Of a stretch of DNA of 64,000 nt, positions 8,925 to 17,903 are shown in pieces. Where the stretch lies: the NCBI RefSeq assembly GCF_003967595.1, contig NZ_BIFW01000009.1, positions 62,001-126,000 of the forward strand, given 5' to 3'. Every line of letters begins with the position of its first letter. The first letter of the stretch is position 1. The translations under genes and the position numbers were made by a program. The notes under the pieces are model-generated. The model saw only the letters and a list, made by a program, of their open reading frames with translations. It had not been told where the DNA came from and did not search any database. The DNA is from Companilactobacillus musae. Lineage in GTDB: Bacteria; Bacillota; Bacilli; Lactobacillales; Lactobacillaceae.

Positions 8925-9040
8925 TGAGTTTTGTGGTTATTTGTTTTTCTCAGAAGCGATTTTGACAAAAGCAAGTAAACAAGAGGCTATACTAGCGCAT
9001 GTCCTTGCTGTGGTTTTCACCGAGGGTATGCGCTTTTTTG
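8925..9040 (+). ncRNA. Structured trmL leader with intrinsic terminator
   Basis: The leader between the promoter and trmL contains a small hairpin (TTTTGACAAAA at 8960-8970 bracketed by GC pairs) and then a terminator: GCGCAT at 8995 pairs with ATGCGC at 9028, extended by six more mostly G-T/C-G pairs, followed by six T's. A terminator between a promoter and its gene indicates attenuation. The two-hairpin layout ahead of a SPOUT methylase gene recalls the 23S-methyl RNA motif described in Lactobacillales; that match is from memory and unverified. Confidence 0.6.
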
Positions 9041-9063
9041 TTAATATAAAGGAGAAATAATAA

Positions 9064-9573
9064 ATGACTAATCATATTGCACTTTATGAACCATTAATGC
9101 CAGCCAATACTGGTAACATTGCTAGAACTTGCGCTGGTACTAACACTAAATTACACTTGATTCGTCCATTAGGTTTTAATACTGACGATGCTCATATGAA
9201 ACGTGCTGGCTTGGATTATTGGAATAAGGTCGATATAACTTATCATGATAATCTAGATGAATTTCTCAAGTCTATTCCAGATGATAAGTATTTATATTTG
9301 ATTACTAAGTTCTCTGATAAGATATATAGTGATCAGGATTTTAGTGATACATCAGTTGATCATTATTTCTTGTTTGGTAAGGAAACAACTGGATTACCAG
9401 AAGACTTTATGCGTCGTAACCCAGAAAAATGTCTTCGTATTCCTATGAGTGACAATATTCGTGCGTTGAATTTATCAAATAGTGCTGCCTTGGTTATTTA
9501 TGAGGCTGTTAGACAACAACATTTTGCGGGTCTAGAATTAAGTCATCATTATGAACACGATAAATTAGATTAG
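9064..9573 (+). CDS. trmL: tRNA (cytidine(34)-2'-O)-methyltransferase TrmL
   Basis: A 169-residue SPOUT-fold methylase of the TrmL/YibK/CspR group, which 2'-O-methylates the wobble base of leucine tRNAs. It has the family start HIALYEPLMPANTGNIARTC, the cofactor-knot segments LFGKETTGLPEDFM and IPMSDNIRALNLSNSAA, and standard length. AAAGGAG precedes ATG 9064. It is followed after 10 bases by the DUF1149 gene, likely one transcript. Its leader carries a terminator, so expression probably depends on read-through. Confidence 0.94.
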   Translation: MTNHIALYEPLMPANTGNIARTCAGTNTKLHLIRPLGFNTDDAHMKRAGLDYWNKVDITYHDNLDEFLKSIPDDKYLYLITKFSDKIYSDQDFSDTSVDHYFLFGKETTGLPEDFMRRNPEKCLRIPMSDNIRALNLSNSAALVIYEAVRQQHFAGLELSHHYEHDKLD

Positions 9574-9583
9574 GAGAGATACT

Positions 9584-10027
9584 ATGAAAATTAATAAAGG
9601 TGTAGTTACCGTACAATCATTTCATTACGATGTAGAGGCTCCAACAGCTGATGAAAAGACAGATTTAAATATTAATATTGAACATCCTGATTTGAAAGAT
9701 GAGAATGGTCAACCATTAAATGAAGATGAAGGTAAGGTTTTACAAGTCGTTGTTCCTTTTGAAATTCATATGAAGGATGCTCCCTTCAAGGTATCTGGTT
9801 TGATTGGTCAAGTTGTTCAGCCAGTTGGTTTTCAAGGCGAGGTTCAAGATTTAGATGCTAAACAGGTTCAACAATTATCACGACCCGTTGTAGAATATAT
9901 TGAAACTTTGACATATCAAGTAACAGCCGTTACATTGAATCACGGTGTTTCATTGAATTTTACTAATAATGCAGAAATAAAGCCTAATCAAGCGATGAAT
10001 GATTTAAAAGATAAAGAAGATAAGTAA
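9584..10027 (+). CDS. DUF1149 family protein
   Basis: A 147-residue acidic cytoplasmic protein of the DUF1149 family, found in Lactobacillales next to ftsK or trmL and distantly SecB-like in fold by family knowledge. No catalytic motif is visible; the middle (about residues 45-115) is beta-rich with VVPFEIHMKDAPFKVSGLIGQVV. GGAGAG precedes the ATG. It forms a pair with trmL and is closed by a good terminator at 10027. The function is unknown. Confidence 0.8.
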   Translation: MKINKGVVTVQSFHYDVEAPTADEKTDLNINIEHPDLKDENGQPLNEDEGKVLQVVVPFEIHMKDAPFKVSGLIGQVVQPVGFQGEVQDLDAKQVQQLSRPVVEYIETLTYQVTAVTLNHGVSLNFTNNAEIKPNQAMNDLKDKEDK

Positions 10028-10052
10028 ACAGTCCAGTAGGGCTGTTTTTTTT
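10027..10052 (+). terminator. Terminator after DUF1149
   Basis: AACAGTCC (10027-10034), loop AGTA, GGGCTGTT (10039-10046), then a run of T's. Confidence 0.9.
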
Positions 10053-10109
10053 AAGGTTCAAAAAAGGTATAATTTTAGATGATTACTTTTAAATTCATGT
10101 GAGGTACTT

Positions 10110-12497
10110 ATGGTTAAAAAAAGGGCAAGTTCAAAGCCTAGAAAGAGTAAAAAAACGGTTGATAATTCTCGACTGATTAGATCATTAGTCAGTTTAGTTT
10201 GGATAATCCTTTCAATTTTAGGACTTTTCAAGTTTGGAATTGTTGGTAAAACTTTCGATAATCTTTATCGAATTTTAGTAGGGGATAGTTATCCAGTTCT
10301 ATTAATTATCAGTATTGTTGTGGCGGCAGTTATTATTGCGACTGGGCGAATACCCGTTATGACGCCTAAACGAAATTTTGGATTCCTATTTATTTATTTA
10401 GGAACATTGATTATATTGCATGGAATTTTCTTCTCCAGCATGTCGCTTTATCATAATTATAATTTAGTTACTTGGAATACTTTGGCTGCTGATATGACAC
10501 AAGTGTCAGTTGATGGTTCAGTTGGTGGAGGAATGATTGGCTCTTATCTTTATAGTTTCTTTATGCCAATGTTTTCAACAGTTGGTACTTATTTTGTTAC
10601 AGCTTTAATAATTTTTATCGGAGTTTTGATGATGTTAAACGTTACGATGAAACAAGTATCTATCGTAACGACGGATATTTTAGTTTATCTAAAGCATTTG
10701 GCTATTAAAATCAAAGACGTTATTTCAGGACATTACAATAATTATGTAGATCAAAAAGTTAATGAGAAAAAAGAACGCCCTAAAACAGTTACTCCTATAC
10801 CAGAAGTTAAACGTGATGAAGATAAAACTCAAGATGGCTTTAATAGTTTTATGACACCCAAAGCACAGCCAAAAGAAGATTTTCAAATTGAAGGAGCTCC
10901 AACTTTATCTTCTAAAGTTCAACCTGAGAGGGAGGATAAAACAGCTGAGGTGGTATCTAAACCTTATGGTATTGATGGAACTAAGGATAAAGACTTACCA
11001 GATCCAATCAGTACTAAAAAATCGGAAGTTACTAATAATGATGATGGATATGAATTACCAACTACTGATCTATTGAAACAGGTTCCACAAACAGATCAGA
11101 CTTCTGAAGTTCATTTAATAGAGGAGAATAAGGATAAACTTCGCCAAACGTTTAAAAGTTTTGGAGTTGACGTTGAAGTCAAAAAGGCTAGTCTAGGACC
11201 TACTATTACTAAGTATGAAGTACAACCGGCAGTCGGTGTTAAGGTAAGTAAGATAGTAAATTTGGCTGATGATTTGGCCTTAGCTTTGGCAGCTAAAGAT
11301 ATTCGTATTGAGGCACCTATACCTGGTAAACCATTTGTTGGTATTGAGGTTCCCAATAAGACCATTTCAACAGTTTCATTTAGAGATATTACTGAGAATC
11401 AAAAAGATAAGACACATCCGTTGGTAGTGCCATTGGGTAAAGATGTTTCAGGAAATATCATTGAAGCCAATATTACTAAAATGCCCCATTTATTGATTGC
11501 TGGTTCAACTGGTAGTGGTAAATCGGTTGCTATTAATACTATTATTACTGGTATCTTGATGAAAGCTAAGCCTAATGAGGTTAAGTTGATACTGATTGAT
11601 CCCAAAATGGTTGAGTTGAATGTTTATAATGGGATTCCGCAATTATTAATTCCCGTTGTTACCGACGCCAGAAGAGCTGCTGGAGCTTTGCAAAAAGCTG
11701 TTAAGGAAATGGAACGTCGTTATAAATTATTTGCTGAAACAAGTCATCGTAATATTGGCGAATATAACGATGATGTTGATGAATTTAATAAAACTGCTAG
11801 TGATGAAGATCAAATGGAACGTTTGCCTTATATCGTCGTTATAGTAGATGAATTATCTGATTTAATGATGGTGGCTGGACACGAAGTTGAAGCTGCTATT
11901 GTCCGTTTAGCACAGATGGCACGTGCGGCTGGGTTACATATTATAATTGCAACTCAACGTCCTTCAGTTGATGTTATTACTGGTTTGATCAAGGCTAATA
12001 TTCCTTCAAGAATTGCTTTTGCTGTATCTAGTGGGGTCGATTCTAGAACAATTCTCGATTCCGTTGGTGCTGAGAAGCTTTTGGGACGAGGAGATATGCT
12101 CTTTCAACCAATTGGTAAAAGTAAACCGGTAAGACTACAAGGTGCTTATATTTCTGAATCCGAAGTTGAGAATGTTGTTAAGTTCGTTAGCAACCAACAA
12201 TCAGCCGATTATGACGAAGACATGATACCGACTGATGTAGAAGAAGGAACTTCAGATTCTGATAAACCAGAAGATGAGTATTGGGACGATGCGGTTGAAA
12301 TGATTGTTAAAGGACAATCTGCCAGCGTTTCTATGCTTCAAAGAAGATTTGCTATCGGTTATAATCGAGCTGCAAGAATGGTTGATGAAATGGAAAATAG
12401 AGGGATTGTTGGTCCTTCTGAAGGTAGTAAGCCACGTAAGGTCTTAATTACTCCCGAACAACTAGAAACAATTAAAAAAAATCAGGTGAAAAATTGA
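10110..12497 (+). CDS. ftsK: DNA translocase FtsK/SpoIIIE
   Basis: A 795-residue membrane-anchored DNA pump that clears chromosome DNA from the closing septum. Four hydrophobic helices lie within the first 185 residues, then a charged variable linker (to about 320), then the RecA-type motor with Walker A GSTGSGKS near residue 465-472 and Walker B IVVIVDELSDL near 575. The C-terminal winged-helix gamma domain (SVSMLQRRFAIGYNRAARMVDEME) would read the polar DNA sequences. A TATAAT at 10068 lies upstream. Its stop overlaps the TTG start of ymfF by 4 bases. Confidence 0.96.
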   Translation: MVKKRASSKPRKSKKTVDNSRLIRSLVSLVWIILSILGLFKFGIVGKTFDNLYRILVGDSYPVLLIISIVVAAVIIATGRIPVMTPKRNFGFLFIYLGTLIILHGIFFSSMSLYHNYNLVTWNTLAADMTQVSVDGSVGGGMIGSYLYSFFMPMFSTVGTYFVTALIIFIGVLMMLNVTMKQVSIVTTDILVYLKHLAIKIKDVISGHYNNYVDQKVNEKKERPKTVTPIPEVKRDEDKTQDGFNSFMTPKAQPKEDFQIEGAPTLSSKVQPEREDKTAEVVSKPYGIDGTKDKDLPDPISTKKSEVTNNDDGYELPTTDLLKQVPQTDQTSEVHLIEENKDKLRQTFKSFGVDVEVKKASLGPTITKYEVQPAVGVKVSKIVNLADDLALALAAKDIRIEAPIPGKPFVGIEVPNKTISTVSFRDITENQKDKTHPLVVPLGKDVSGNIIEANITKMPHLLIAGSTGSGKSVAINTIITGILMKAKPNEVKLILIDPKMVELNVYNGIPQLLIPVVTDARRAAGALQKAVKEMERRYKLFAETSHRNIGEYNDDVDEFNKTASDEDQMERLPYIVVIVDELSDLMMVAGHEVEAAIVRLAQMARAAGLHIIIATQRPSVDVITGLIKANIPSRIAFAVSSGVDSRTILDSVGAEKLLGRGDMLFQPIGKSKPVRLQGAYISESEVENVVKFVSNQQSADYDEDMIPTDVEEGTSDSDKPEDEYWDDAVEMIVKGQSASVSMLQRRFAIGYNRAARMVDEMENRGIVGPSEGSKPRKVLITPEQLETIKKNQVKN

Positions 12498-13768
12498 GAA
12501 AAACATTAGCAAAGAATATTTTCTTAAATATTAATCCAATTAAAAAATTTCGAACTATTAAAATTCAAGTAGATTTTTTACGTCCGTTACATAAAGAAGA
12601 AACAACTAGTCGTCGTCTTTTGGCAAATGTTATGTCGAATTCGACTAAAGATTATCCCAGTTTTCAAGCGATAAATGACCGTGAAATGGAGCTCTATGGT
12701 TCAGAGATAAATGTCTTTACGCGCAATCTATTGAATTTTAATGATTTGGCCTTTAGTGTTGAATTTGCTGATCCTAGTTTCTTAATTGATGGTCAGACAC
12801 AAGTTAAGGATAATTTGGATCTTTTGGGTGAAATAATCTTTAAACCCAATTTGGAAGGTAAAAGGTTTGATGAGACTGCTTTTGAAACTGAAAAAAGAAA
12901 TTTGATGTCTAATTTGGTTTCGATTCAAGATAATCAAGATTTGGTCAGTTCCTTAGGACTAGCAAAATTGATCTATCAAAATAATCCAGATCGTCAAGTA
13001 CCTATCTTTGGGAATATTGAGCAGCTCAATGATTTGACTAATGAGAAATTATTAGCAGTTTATCAGGATGTTATTAAAAATGATTCGATCGTGATTAATG
13101 TTGTTGGAAATGTTAATGAAGAAGAATTTCTTCAAGCACTACAAGCTAGTGATTTTTATCAAGAAATGAGTAATGATCGAACTGATCTACAGATTAAGTT
13201 TGACCGATTTGAAGAATTGATCAAAAAGCCGGCTATTCAAATTGATCATAAACATTTAAATCAAAGTCGAATTGCTTTGGCATATGCAACAGAGGGTGTT
13301 TCAAAGAAATTTAATCGTCTAGCTCCGCAGATAATGAATTTGATTTTAGGTGGCGATGATCAGTCACAATTGTTCCAACAAGTGAGAGAAAAAAATAGCT
13401 TGGCATACTCAGTTTCTAGTACCTATCAACCGCTTAGCCATTTAATGATGATTCAAGCAGGTTTGGATTCTGATTCAGTTAATAAAGCAATGGACTTAAT
13501 TGATCAACAAATTGATTTTATTAAACAAGGCAAGTTTACTGATGAGCAAGTGAAGCATGCGCAAAAAGTAATGTTGACGCGTCGTAAAATTGCGACTGAT
13601 TCAATTCAATACTATATAATGCAAAGTATTTGGCAAACAGTTTATCCTAAGACACTTCTAAATGATGAACAGTTCCAAGCTGAATTGGAGAACATGGATC
13701 GAACACATATAGCGAGCGTGGCTCAAAACTTACATGCCATTGCTCAGTATCAATTGATTGGAGATTAG
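12494..13768 (+). CDS. ymfF: M16-family protein YmfF (no zinc motif)
   Basis: A 424-residue protein of the M16 (insulinase-like) family. The N-terminal region lacks an HxxEH zinc motif, having SRRLLANVMSNSTKDYP where active members carry it, so it is probably the non-catalytic partner of YmfH. In current annotation it is called an EF-P 5-aminopentanol modification-associated protein because its Bacillus relative is linked to that pathway. Start is TTG 12494, overlapping ftsK by 4 bases, with AGGTGA just upstream. The next gene begins one base after its stop. Confidence 0.88.
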   Translation: MRKTLAKNIFLNINPIKKFRTIKIQVDFLRPLHKEETTSRRLLANVMSNSTKDYPSFQAINDREMELYGSEINVFTRNLLNFNDLAFSVEFADPSFLIDGQTQVKDNLDLLGEIIFKPNLEGKRFDETAFETEKRNLMSNLVSIQDNQDLVSSLGLAKLIYQNNPDRQVPIFGNIEQLNDLTNEKLLAVYQDVIKNDSIVINVVGNVNEEEFLQALQASDFYQEMSNDRTDLQIKFDRFEELIKKPAIQIDHKHLNQSRIALAYATEGVSKKFNRLAPQIMNLILGGDDQSQLFQQVREKNSLAYSVSSTYQPLSHLMMIQAGLDSDSVNKAMDLIDQQIDFIKQGKFTDEQVKHAQKVMLTRRKIATDSIQYYIMQSIWQTVYPKTLLNDEQFQAELENMDRTHIASVAQNLHAIAQYQLIGD

Positions 13769-13769
13769 T

Positions 13770-15008
13770 ATGACGGAAAAATTAGTAAAACAGACCAAAA
13801 CATTAGGTAATGGTTTTCAAATTAGTGTCGTACCGATGACTGGATTTAATCAAGTTTATGGTGTTGCCATGGCTAACTTTGGGTCAGTAGATACACGTAC
13901 AGAAAAGGGACTTTTACCTTCAGGGATTGCTCATTTTATTGAACATAAGTTATTTGCTAAACCAGGATATGATGTTTCTGAGAAATTTGCCAAATATGGG
14001 GCTAATTCTAATGCCTATACGAGTTATACTAAGACGGCTTATCTTTTTCAGACCTTAGAAAATCCTTATGATAATTTAAAAGTACTATTAGATCTGATTC
14101 AGAATCCTTATTTTACAGAGGAAAATGTAGCATCTGAAAGAGGCATTATTGACCAAGAGATTCAAATGTATTTGGATATGCCCGAATGGGTTTTGGAACA
14201 AAGAATTTTAGGTCAGCTTTATCCTAATGATCCAATTGCTGAAGATATTGCTGGATCGAGTAAGTCTTTACAACAGATCAATCGTGATAACTTATTAACA
14301 ACATATCAACAGAATTATCGTCCCGACAATATGGATCTAGTTGTGGTTGGTGATGTTGATTTTGAAAAAATTGAAAATATTGTTGGAAATTCTGATTTTC
14401 ATCCAATTGCAACACCGTTGAAAAAAGCTTTTAATCAATTTCAACCGATCGGTCAAGGTGGTCAAGAGTCAATGGATATTAGTCAGGCTCGATCAGCTTT
14501 TGGAATTAGAATTGATACGAAAATGACGGGATATGACTTAGTTAAAAAACAATTTGAACTGAACATGATTATGGAAACATTAATTGGTGAATCGTCAACT
14601 AATTACCAAGAAATGAGCCGCTTGAATTTAATTGATGATAGTTTTTCTTATAATGTTGTTGCAGAAAATAACTATTGTTTTATCATTATTAGTGGGTCGA
14701 CTAATAATCCTGAAAAATTTCAAGAATATTTACTCAATCATCTTTCTTATAAAACTTTAAAAGAAGTCTTATCGGATGCTAAATTTGAACGTATTAAACG
14801 TGATGCAATTGGTTCTTACTTATTTGCACAAAATTCTCCAGAAGCGATTGCTAATCAAATGGCTGAATTGTATTTTTATGATGTTGATTATTTACAATTG
14901 ATTCATATGATCGATTCCATTAAGAAGGATGATGTTTTAGAAATATCTGAGAAATTCTTAAAAGATAATAATTGTACCTACTACAATCTTTTACCAAATA
15001 GGAAGTAA
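13770..15008 (+). CDS. ymfH: M16-family metalloprotease YmfH
   Basis: A 412-residue M16 zinc peptidase. The zinc-binding motif HFIEH is at residues 55-59, followed by the usual KYGANSNAYTSYTKTAY segment, and a conserved glutamate region (ERGIIDQEIQMYLD) about 75 residues later. ATG 13770 is chosen because TTGGAGA lies just upstream; an in-frame TTG at 13758 would sit within ymfF. The YmfF/YmfH pair probably forms a heterodimer with one active subunit. It is linked in Bacillus to EF-P modification together with YmfI, encoded next. Confidence 0.92.
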   Translation: MTEKLVKQTKTLGNGFQISVVPMTGFNQVYGVAMANFGSVDTRTEKGLLPSGIAHFIEHKLFAKPGYDVSEKFAKYGANSNAYTSYTKTAYLFQTLENPYDNLKVLLDLIQNPYFTEENVASERGIIDQEIQMYLDMPEWVLEQRILGQLYPNDPIAEDIAGSSKSLQQINRDNLLTTYQQNYRPDNMDLVVVGDVDFEKIENIVGNSDFHPIATPLKKAFNQFQPIGQGGQESMDISQARSAFGIRIDTKMTGYDLVKKQFELNMIMETLIGESSTNYQEMSRLNLIDDSFSYNVVAENNYCFIIISGSTNNPEKFQEYLLNHLSYKTLKEVLSDAKFERIKRDAIGSYLFAQNSPEAIANQMAELYFYDVDYLQLIHMIDSIKKDDVLEISEKFLKDNNCTYYNLLPNRK

Positions 15009-15011
15009 GAT

Positions 15012-15734
15012 ATGTACGCATTAGTTATGGGAAGTTCCGGTGATATTGGAACGAGTAGTGCTAAGAAATTGGCAGAAAAAGGCTGGTCGTTGTACCTGCA
15101 CTATAATCGCAATCGAGAGCGAATCGAAAAGTTACGAACAGAGCTTGTAGAAAAATATCCTAAACAAGACTTCATACCAATAAAATTTGATATGGAACAT
15201 GACAAAGTTGAAGATCTAACCAAACAAATCTTTGGATTAGATGCAATTGTTTTTGCTCAAGGAAATACCTATTATAAGTTGCTGGTCGATATTTCTGAAT
15301 CAGAAATTGATTCTTTATGGAATATACATGTTAAATTGCCAATTTTGATTTTGAAACAATTACAGGATAAGTTAGCGAATACCCATCATGGACGAGTAGT
15401 TTTCATTGGTTCAATCTATGGAAAAATTGGTTCTGCAATGGAAGTGGTATACAGTACCGTTAAGGGAGCTATGTCCTCGTTTGCAGATGCATATGCTAAG
15501 GAAGTAGCTTCATTAGGTATTTCTGTGAATGTTGTTGCTCCCGGGGCAGTGAATACCAAGATGAATACTCAAGAATTTTCGAATGAAGATTTGGAAAGCG
15601 TTCGAGATGAGATCCCAGCTGACAGGCTGGCAAATCCCGATGAGATTGCTGATTTAGTCAGTTATCTTGTTAATATTGAATCAAATTATCTAACCGGACA
15701 AACGATATATTTTGCTGGTGGCTGGTTGTTATAG
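15012..15734 (+). CDS. ymfI: SDR-family EF-P 5-aminopentanone reductase YmfI
   Basis: A 240-residue short-chain dehydrogenase/reductase. The nucleotide-binding glycine motif is GSSGDIG near residue 7-13, and the catalytic Tyr-X3-Lys occurs in YSTVKGAM. The Bacillus relative reduces the 5-aminopentanone group on elongation factor P to the alcohol; the conserved ymfF-ymfH-ymfI order supports the same role, though EF-P itself is not in this window. It starts 3 bases after ymfH. Confidence 0.88.
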   Translation: MYALVMGSSGDIGTSSAKKLAEKGWSLYLHYNRNRERIEKLRTELVEKYPKQDFIPIKFDMEHDKVEDLTKQIFGLDAIVFAQGNTYYKLLVDISESEIDSLWNIHVKLPILILKQLQDKLANTHHGRVVFIGSIYGKIGSAMEVVYSTVKGAMSSFADAYAKEVASLGISVNVVAPGAVNTKMNTQEFSNEDLESVRDEIPADRLANPDEIADLVSYLVNIESNYLTGQTIYFAGGWLL

Positions 15735-15761
15735 GTACGCTAGTAGTTAGATAATAATATA

Positions 15762-15770
15762 TGTTATACT
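15762..15770 (+). promoter_or_regulatory. Extended -10 element before ymfM
   Basis: TGTTATACT at 15762-15770 matches an extended -10 (TG-N-TATACT), 30 bases before ymfM. No clear -35 is seen. Confidence 0.5.
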
Positions 15771-15799
15771 TAGAAAAATTAGTTAATCGGTGGTAAATA

Positions 15800-16645
15800 A
15801 TGGACGAAATTGGCCAAAAGTTAAGAAATGCACGTATTAAAAAAGGATATACAATCGATGATTTGCAACAAATCACAAAGATTCAAAAGAGATATTTGAT
15901 TGCAATCGAAGAAGGTCAATTTGATCATCTTCCTGGTGATTTTTATGTTCGAGCTTTTATTAAGCAATATTCTGATGCCGTTGGAATTTCAAGCGATGAT
16001 CTGTTGGAAGAATATAAAGCAGAGATTCCTAATTCTCAACCAACTCAAGAAGCAAAGCCCGAAGAAACTAAAACAAGAACAATCAAGGAAGAATCAAATT
16101 CATTCCTTTCAAATCTAGGTAACTATATTCCTCAAATTGTAGTAGGAATTATTATTTTGGTTATCATTGGCGTAATTGCCTTTGGTATGGTTCATCGTAA
16201 TCAAAGTGCTTCAAGTGTAACTATTCCAAAGGAAAATACAACACAGACAACCAAAAAGTCTTCTAAGAAGAAAACTCCTAAAAAGGCTAAGACTGAGGAA
16301 AAAACTGAGACTAAAGCGACTGGTGCTACAGTTAAGGAATCTGATACAACAGGTACTTACACTATTACTAATGCTCCATCAGATGGTGTGAAGGTAGTAG
16401 TTGAAGGTAATGACGGTCAAGCTTGGATTCAATTTAGTGAAGGCTCAAATACTACTTGGCAACAGGCCTTGAGTGCTAATGAAAAGAAGTCAACAACAGT
16501 ACCTAGTGATACAACAACATTTACAGTACAAACTGGTAATGTTAAAAATACTAAGATTACAATCGATGGTAAGTCGGTTGATCTATCTAAGTCTCAAAGT
16601 GGTAGTACAATCGTTAAAACTTTGACATTTAATATTGAAAAATAA
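15800..16645 (+). CDS. ymfM: RodZ-like helix-turn-helix membrane protein (YmfM)
   Basis: A 281-residue RodZ-type protein. Residues 1-70 form a Cro/C1-like helix-turn-helix (KLRNARIKKGYTIDDLQQIT), one membrane helix lies near 110-132 (IVVGIIILVIIGVIAFGMV), then a Lys/Thr-rich linker and an extracellular beta domain (DUF4115 type) near 190-280. RodZ proteins link MreB filaments to the cell-wall elongation machinery. The start ATG 15800 follows GGTGG. The gene is closed by a strong terminator. Confidence 0.9.
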   Translation: MDEIGQKLRNARIKKGYTIDDLQQITKIQKRYLIAIEEGQFDHLPGDFYVRAFIKQYSDAVGISSDDLLEEYKAEIPNSQPTQEAKPEETKTRTIKEESNSFLSNLGNYIPQIVVGIIILVIIGVIAFGMVHRNQSASSVTIPKENTTQTTKKSSKKKTPKKAKTEEKTETKATGATVKESDTTGTYTITNAPSDGVKVVVEGNDGQAWIQFSEGSNTTWQQALSANEKKSTTVPSDTTTFTVQTGNVKNTKITIDGKSVDLSKSQSGSTIVKTLTFNIEK

Positions 16646-16690
16646 AATAATGGTGTCTAATCTTAAAAGGGGTAGACACCATTATTTTGT
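16644..16690 (+). terminator. Terminator after ymfM
   Basis: A 15-bp perfect stem: AAAATAATGGTGTCT (16644-16658) with AGACACCATTATTTT (16674-16688). Confidence 0.85.
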
Positions 16691-16726
16691 CAGTATAGTA
16701 ATTATTTATTTTTGGAGGAAATTTAA

Positions 16727-17311
16727 ATGGTTTGGAATGTACCAAATAAATTAACAATGCTTCGTATTATTTTGATTCCGGTATTTATTATTTTATTAGC
16801 CTTTAATTGGACTAATCTGGGAGATATTTATGTTGCCAATGATTTGATTCCTATGAATCATGTTTTAGCAACGGTCGTCTTTATTATTGCTTCTCTAACT
16901 GATCTATTGGACGGTAAGATTGCTCGAAAGTATCACTTAGTGTCTAATTTTGGTAAATTTGCTGATACTTTAGCTGATAAGATGTTAGTTATGACAGCTT
17001 TTATTTTCTTAGTAAGTTTTAAAATGGCTCCAGCATGGGTCGTAGCTATTATTGTTTGTCGTGAACTAGCTGTAACTGGTTTGAGAACGATTGTTTTAGA
17101 AGTTGGTGGCAAAGTAATGGCAGCACAAATGCCCGGTAAGATTAAAACTACAACACAAATGTTGGCAATTATTTTCTTATTAATGCATAACATTTTCTTC
17201 TCCGCTATCAATATTCCGATTGGAGAAATCTTCTTATATATTTGTTTGATTTTCACTATTTACTCTGGTGCTGATTATTTCTATCAAAGTAGAGAAATTT
17301 TCAAATCTTAA
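16727..17311 (+). CDS. pgsA: CDP-diacylglycerol-glycerol-3-phosphate 3-phosphatidyltransferase
   Basis: A 194-residue membrane enzyme making phosphatidylglycerol phosphate, the committed step to phosphatidylglycerol and cardiolipin. The CDP-alcohol phosphotransferase motif is complete, beginning with DLLDGKIARK near residue 62 and ending with GKFADTLADK. Several hydrophobic helices flank it, and it begins with the family-typical NVPNKLTMLRI. GGAGG precedes ATG 16727. It is followed after a 23-base gap by the short cinA. Confidence 0.95.
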   Translation: MVWNVPNKLTMLRIILIPVFIILLAFNWTNLGDIYVANDLIPMNHVLATVVFIIASLTDLLDGKIARKYHLVSNFGKFADTLADKMLVMTAFIFLVSFKMAPAWVVAIIVCRELAVTGLRTIVLEVGGKVMAAQMPGKIKTTTQMLAIIFLLMHNIFFSAINIPIGEIFLYICLIFTIYSGADYFYQSREIFKS

Positions 17312-17334
17312 TACGTAATTTGAAAGAGAGAACA

Positions 17335-17877
17335 ATGACTGATAAAGTAGCTGATTTTTTTAAAATAATTGAACAAGCAGACTATGAACAAGGTATTCCT
17401 AATGATTGGCAAGAATTTCCTAAACAGGTTGTTGAAAAGTTAAAACAAAAGCATCTTAAGATAACTGCTGCTGAAAGTTTAACAGCGGGGATGTTTCAAG
17501 CAAAAGTAGCCTCTATTCCTGGAGCATCAAATGTTTTTGATGGCGGATTTGTAACTTATGCTGATGAGGTTAAGATTCAACTATTGGGTATGGATCCTAA
17601 TTTGATTGAAAAGTATACTGTTGTTAGTTCTCCAGTTGCTTTTGCGATGGCTAAACTATCAGCAGAGAAATTGACGGCCGATATTGGTGTTGGTTTTACT
17701 GGTGTTGCTGGTCCTGATCCTTTGGAGGGCAATCCTGTTGGAACAGTTTTTATCAGCGCTTATAACGCTACAAATAATGAAAAGATCGTCAAAGAATTTC
17801 ATTTTTCAGGCTCTAGACAAGCAATTCGTGAAAAGTCAGTTCTTTGTGGCTTTGTTCTCGTTCAAGAAATAATATAA
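17335..17877 (+). CDS. cinA: CinA C-terminal domain protein (nicotinamide-nucleotide amidohydrolase type)
   Basis: A 180-residue protein corresponding to only the C-terminal (PncC) half of CinA; full-length CinA next to recA in many Gram-positives is about 410 residues. The family core TAAESLTAGMFQAKVASIPGAS, the FDGGFVTYADEVK segment and GFTGVAGPDP are present. PncC enzymes deamidate NMN. ATG 17335 has GAAAGAGAG upstream; an in-frame TTG at 17320 lacks a site. Residues 1-45 are a short helical leader, not a molybdopterin-type domain. It lies immediately before recA, as usual for cinA. Confidence 0.9.
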   Translation: MTDKVADFFKIIEQADYEQGIPNDWQEFPKQVVEKLKQKHLKITAAESLTAGMFQAKVASIPGASNVFDGGFVTYADEVKIQLLGMDPNLIEKYTVVSSPVAFAMAKLSAEKLTADIGVGFTGVAGPDPLEGNPVGTVFISAYNATNNEKIVKEFHFSGSRQAIREKSVLCGFVLVQEII

Positions 17878-17902
17878 CGAACAAACATTTGTTCGCTTTT
17901 TT
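17878..17902 (+). terminator. cinA terminator overlapping SOS box
   Basis: The inverted repeat CGAACAAACATTTGTTCG (17878-17895) directly follows the cinA stop codon and is followed by CTTTTTTC. It doubles as part of the recA regulatory region. Confidence 0.65.
17882..17895. promoter_or_regulatory. LexA (SOS) box of recA
   Basis: CAAACATTTGTTCG matches the Gram-positive LexA consensus CGAAC-N4-GTTCG at all but one position and lies 8 bases upstream of the recA -35. Confidence 0.7.
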
Positions 17903-17903
17903 C

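Noticed and set aside
17878-17895. CGAAC-N8-GTTCG as the LexA site
   Set aside because: Spacing of 8 does not fit; the inner CAAAC-ATTT-GTTCG with N4 spacing does.
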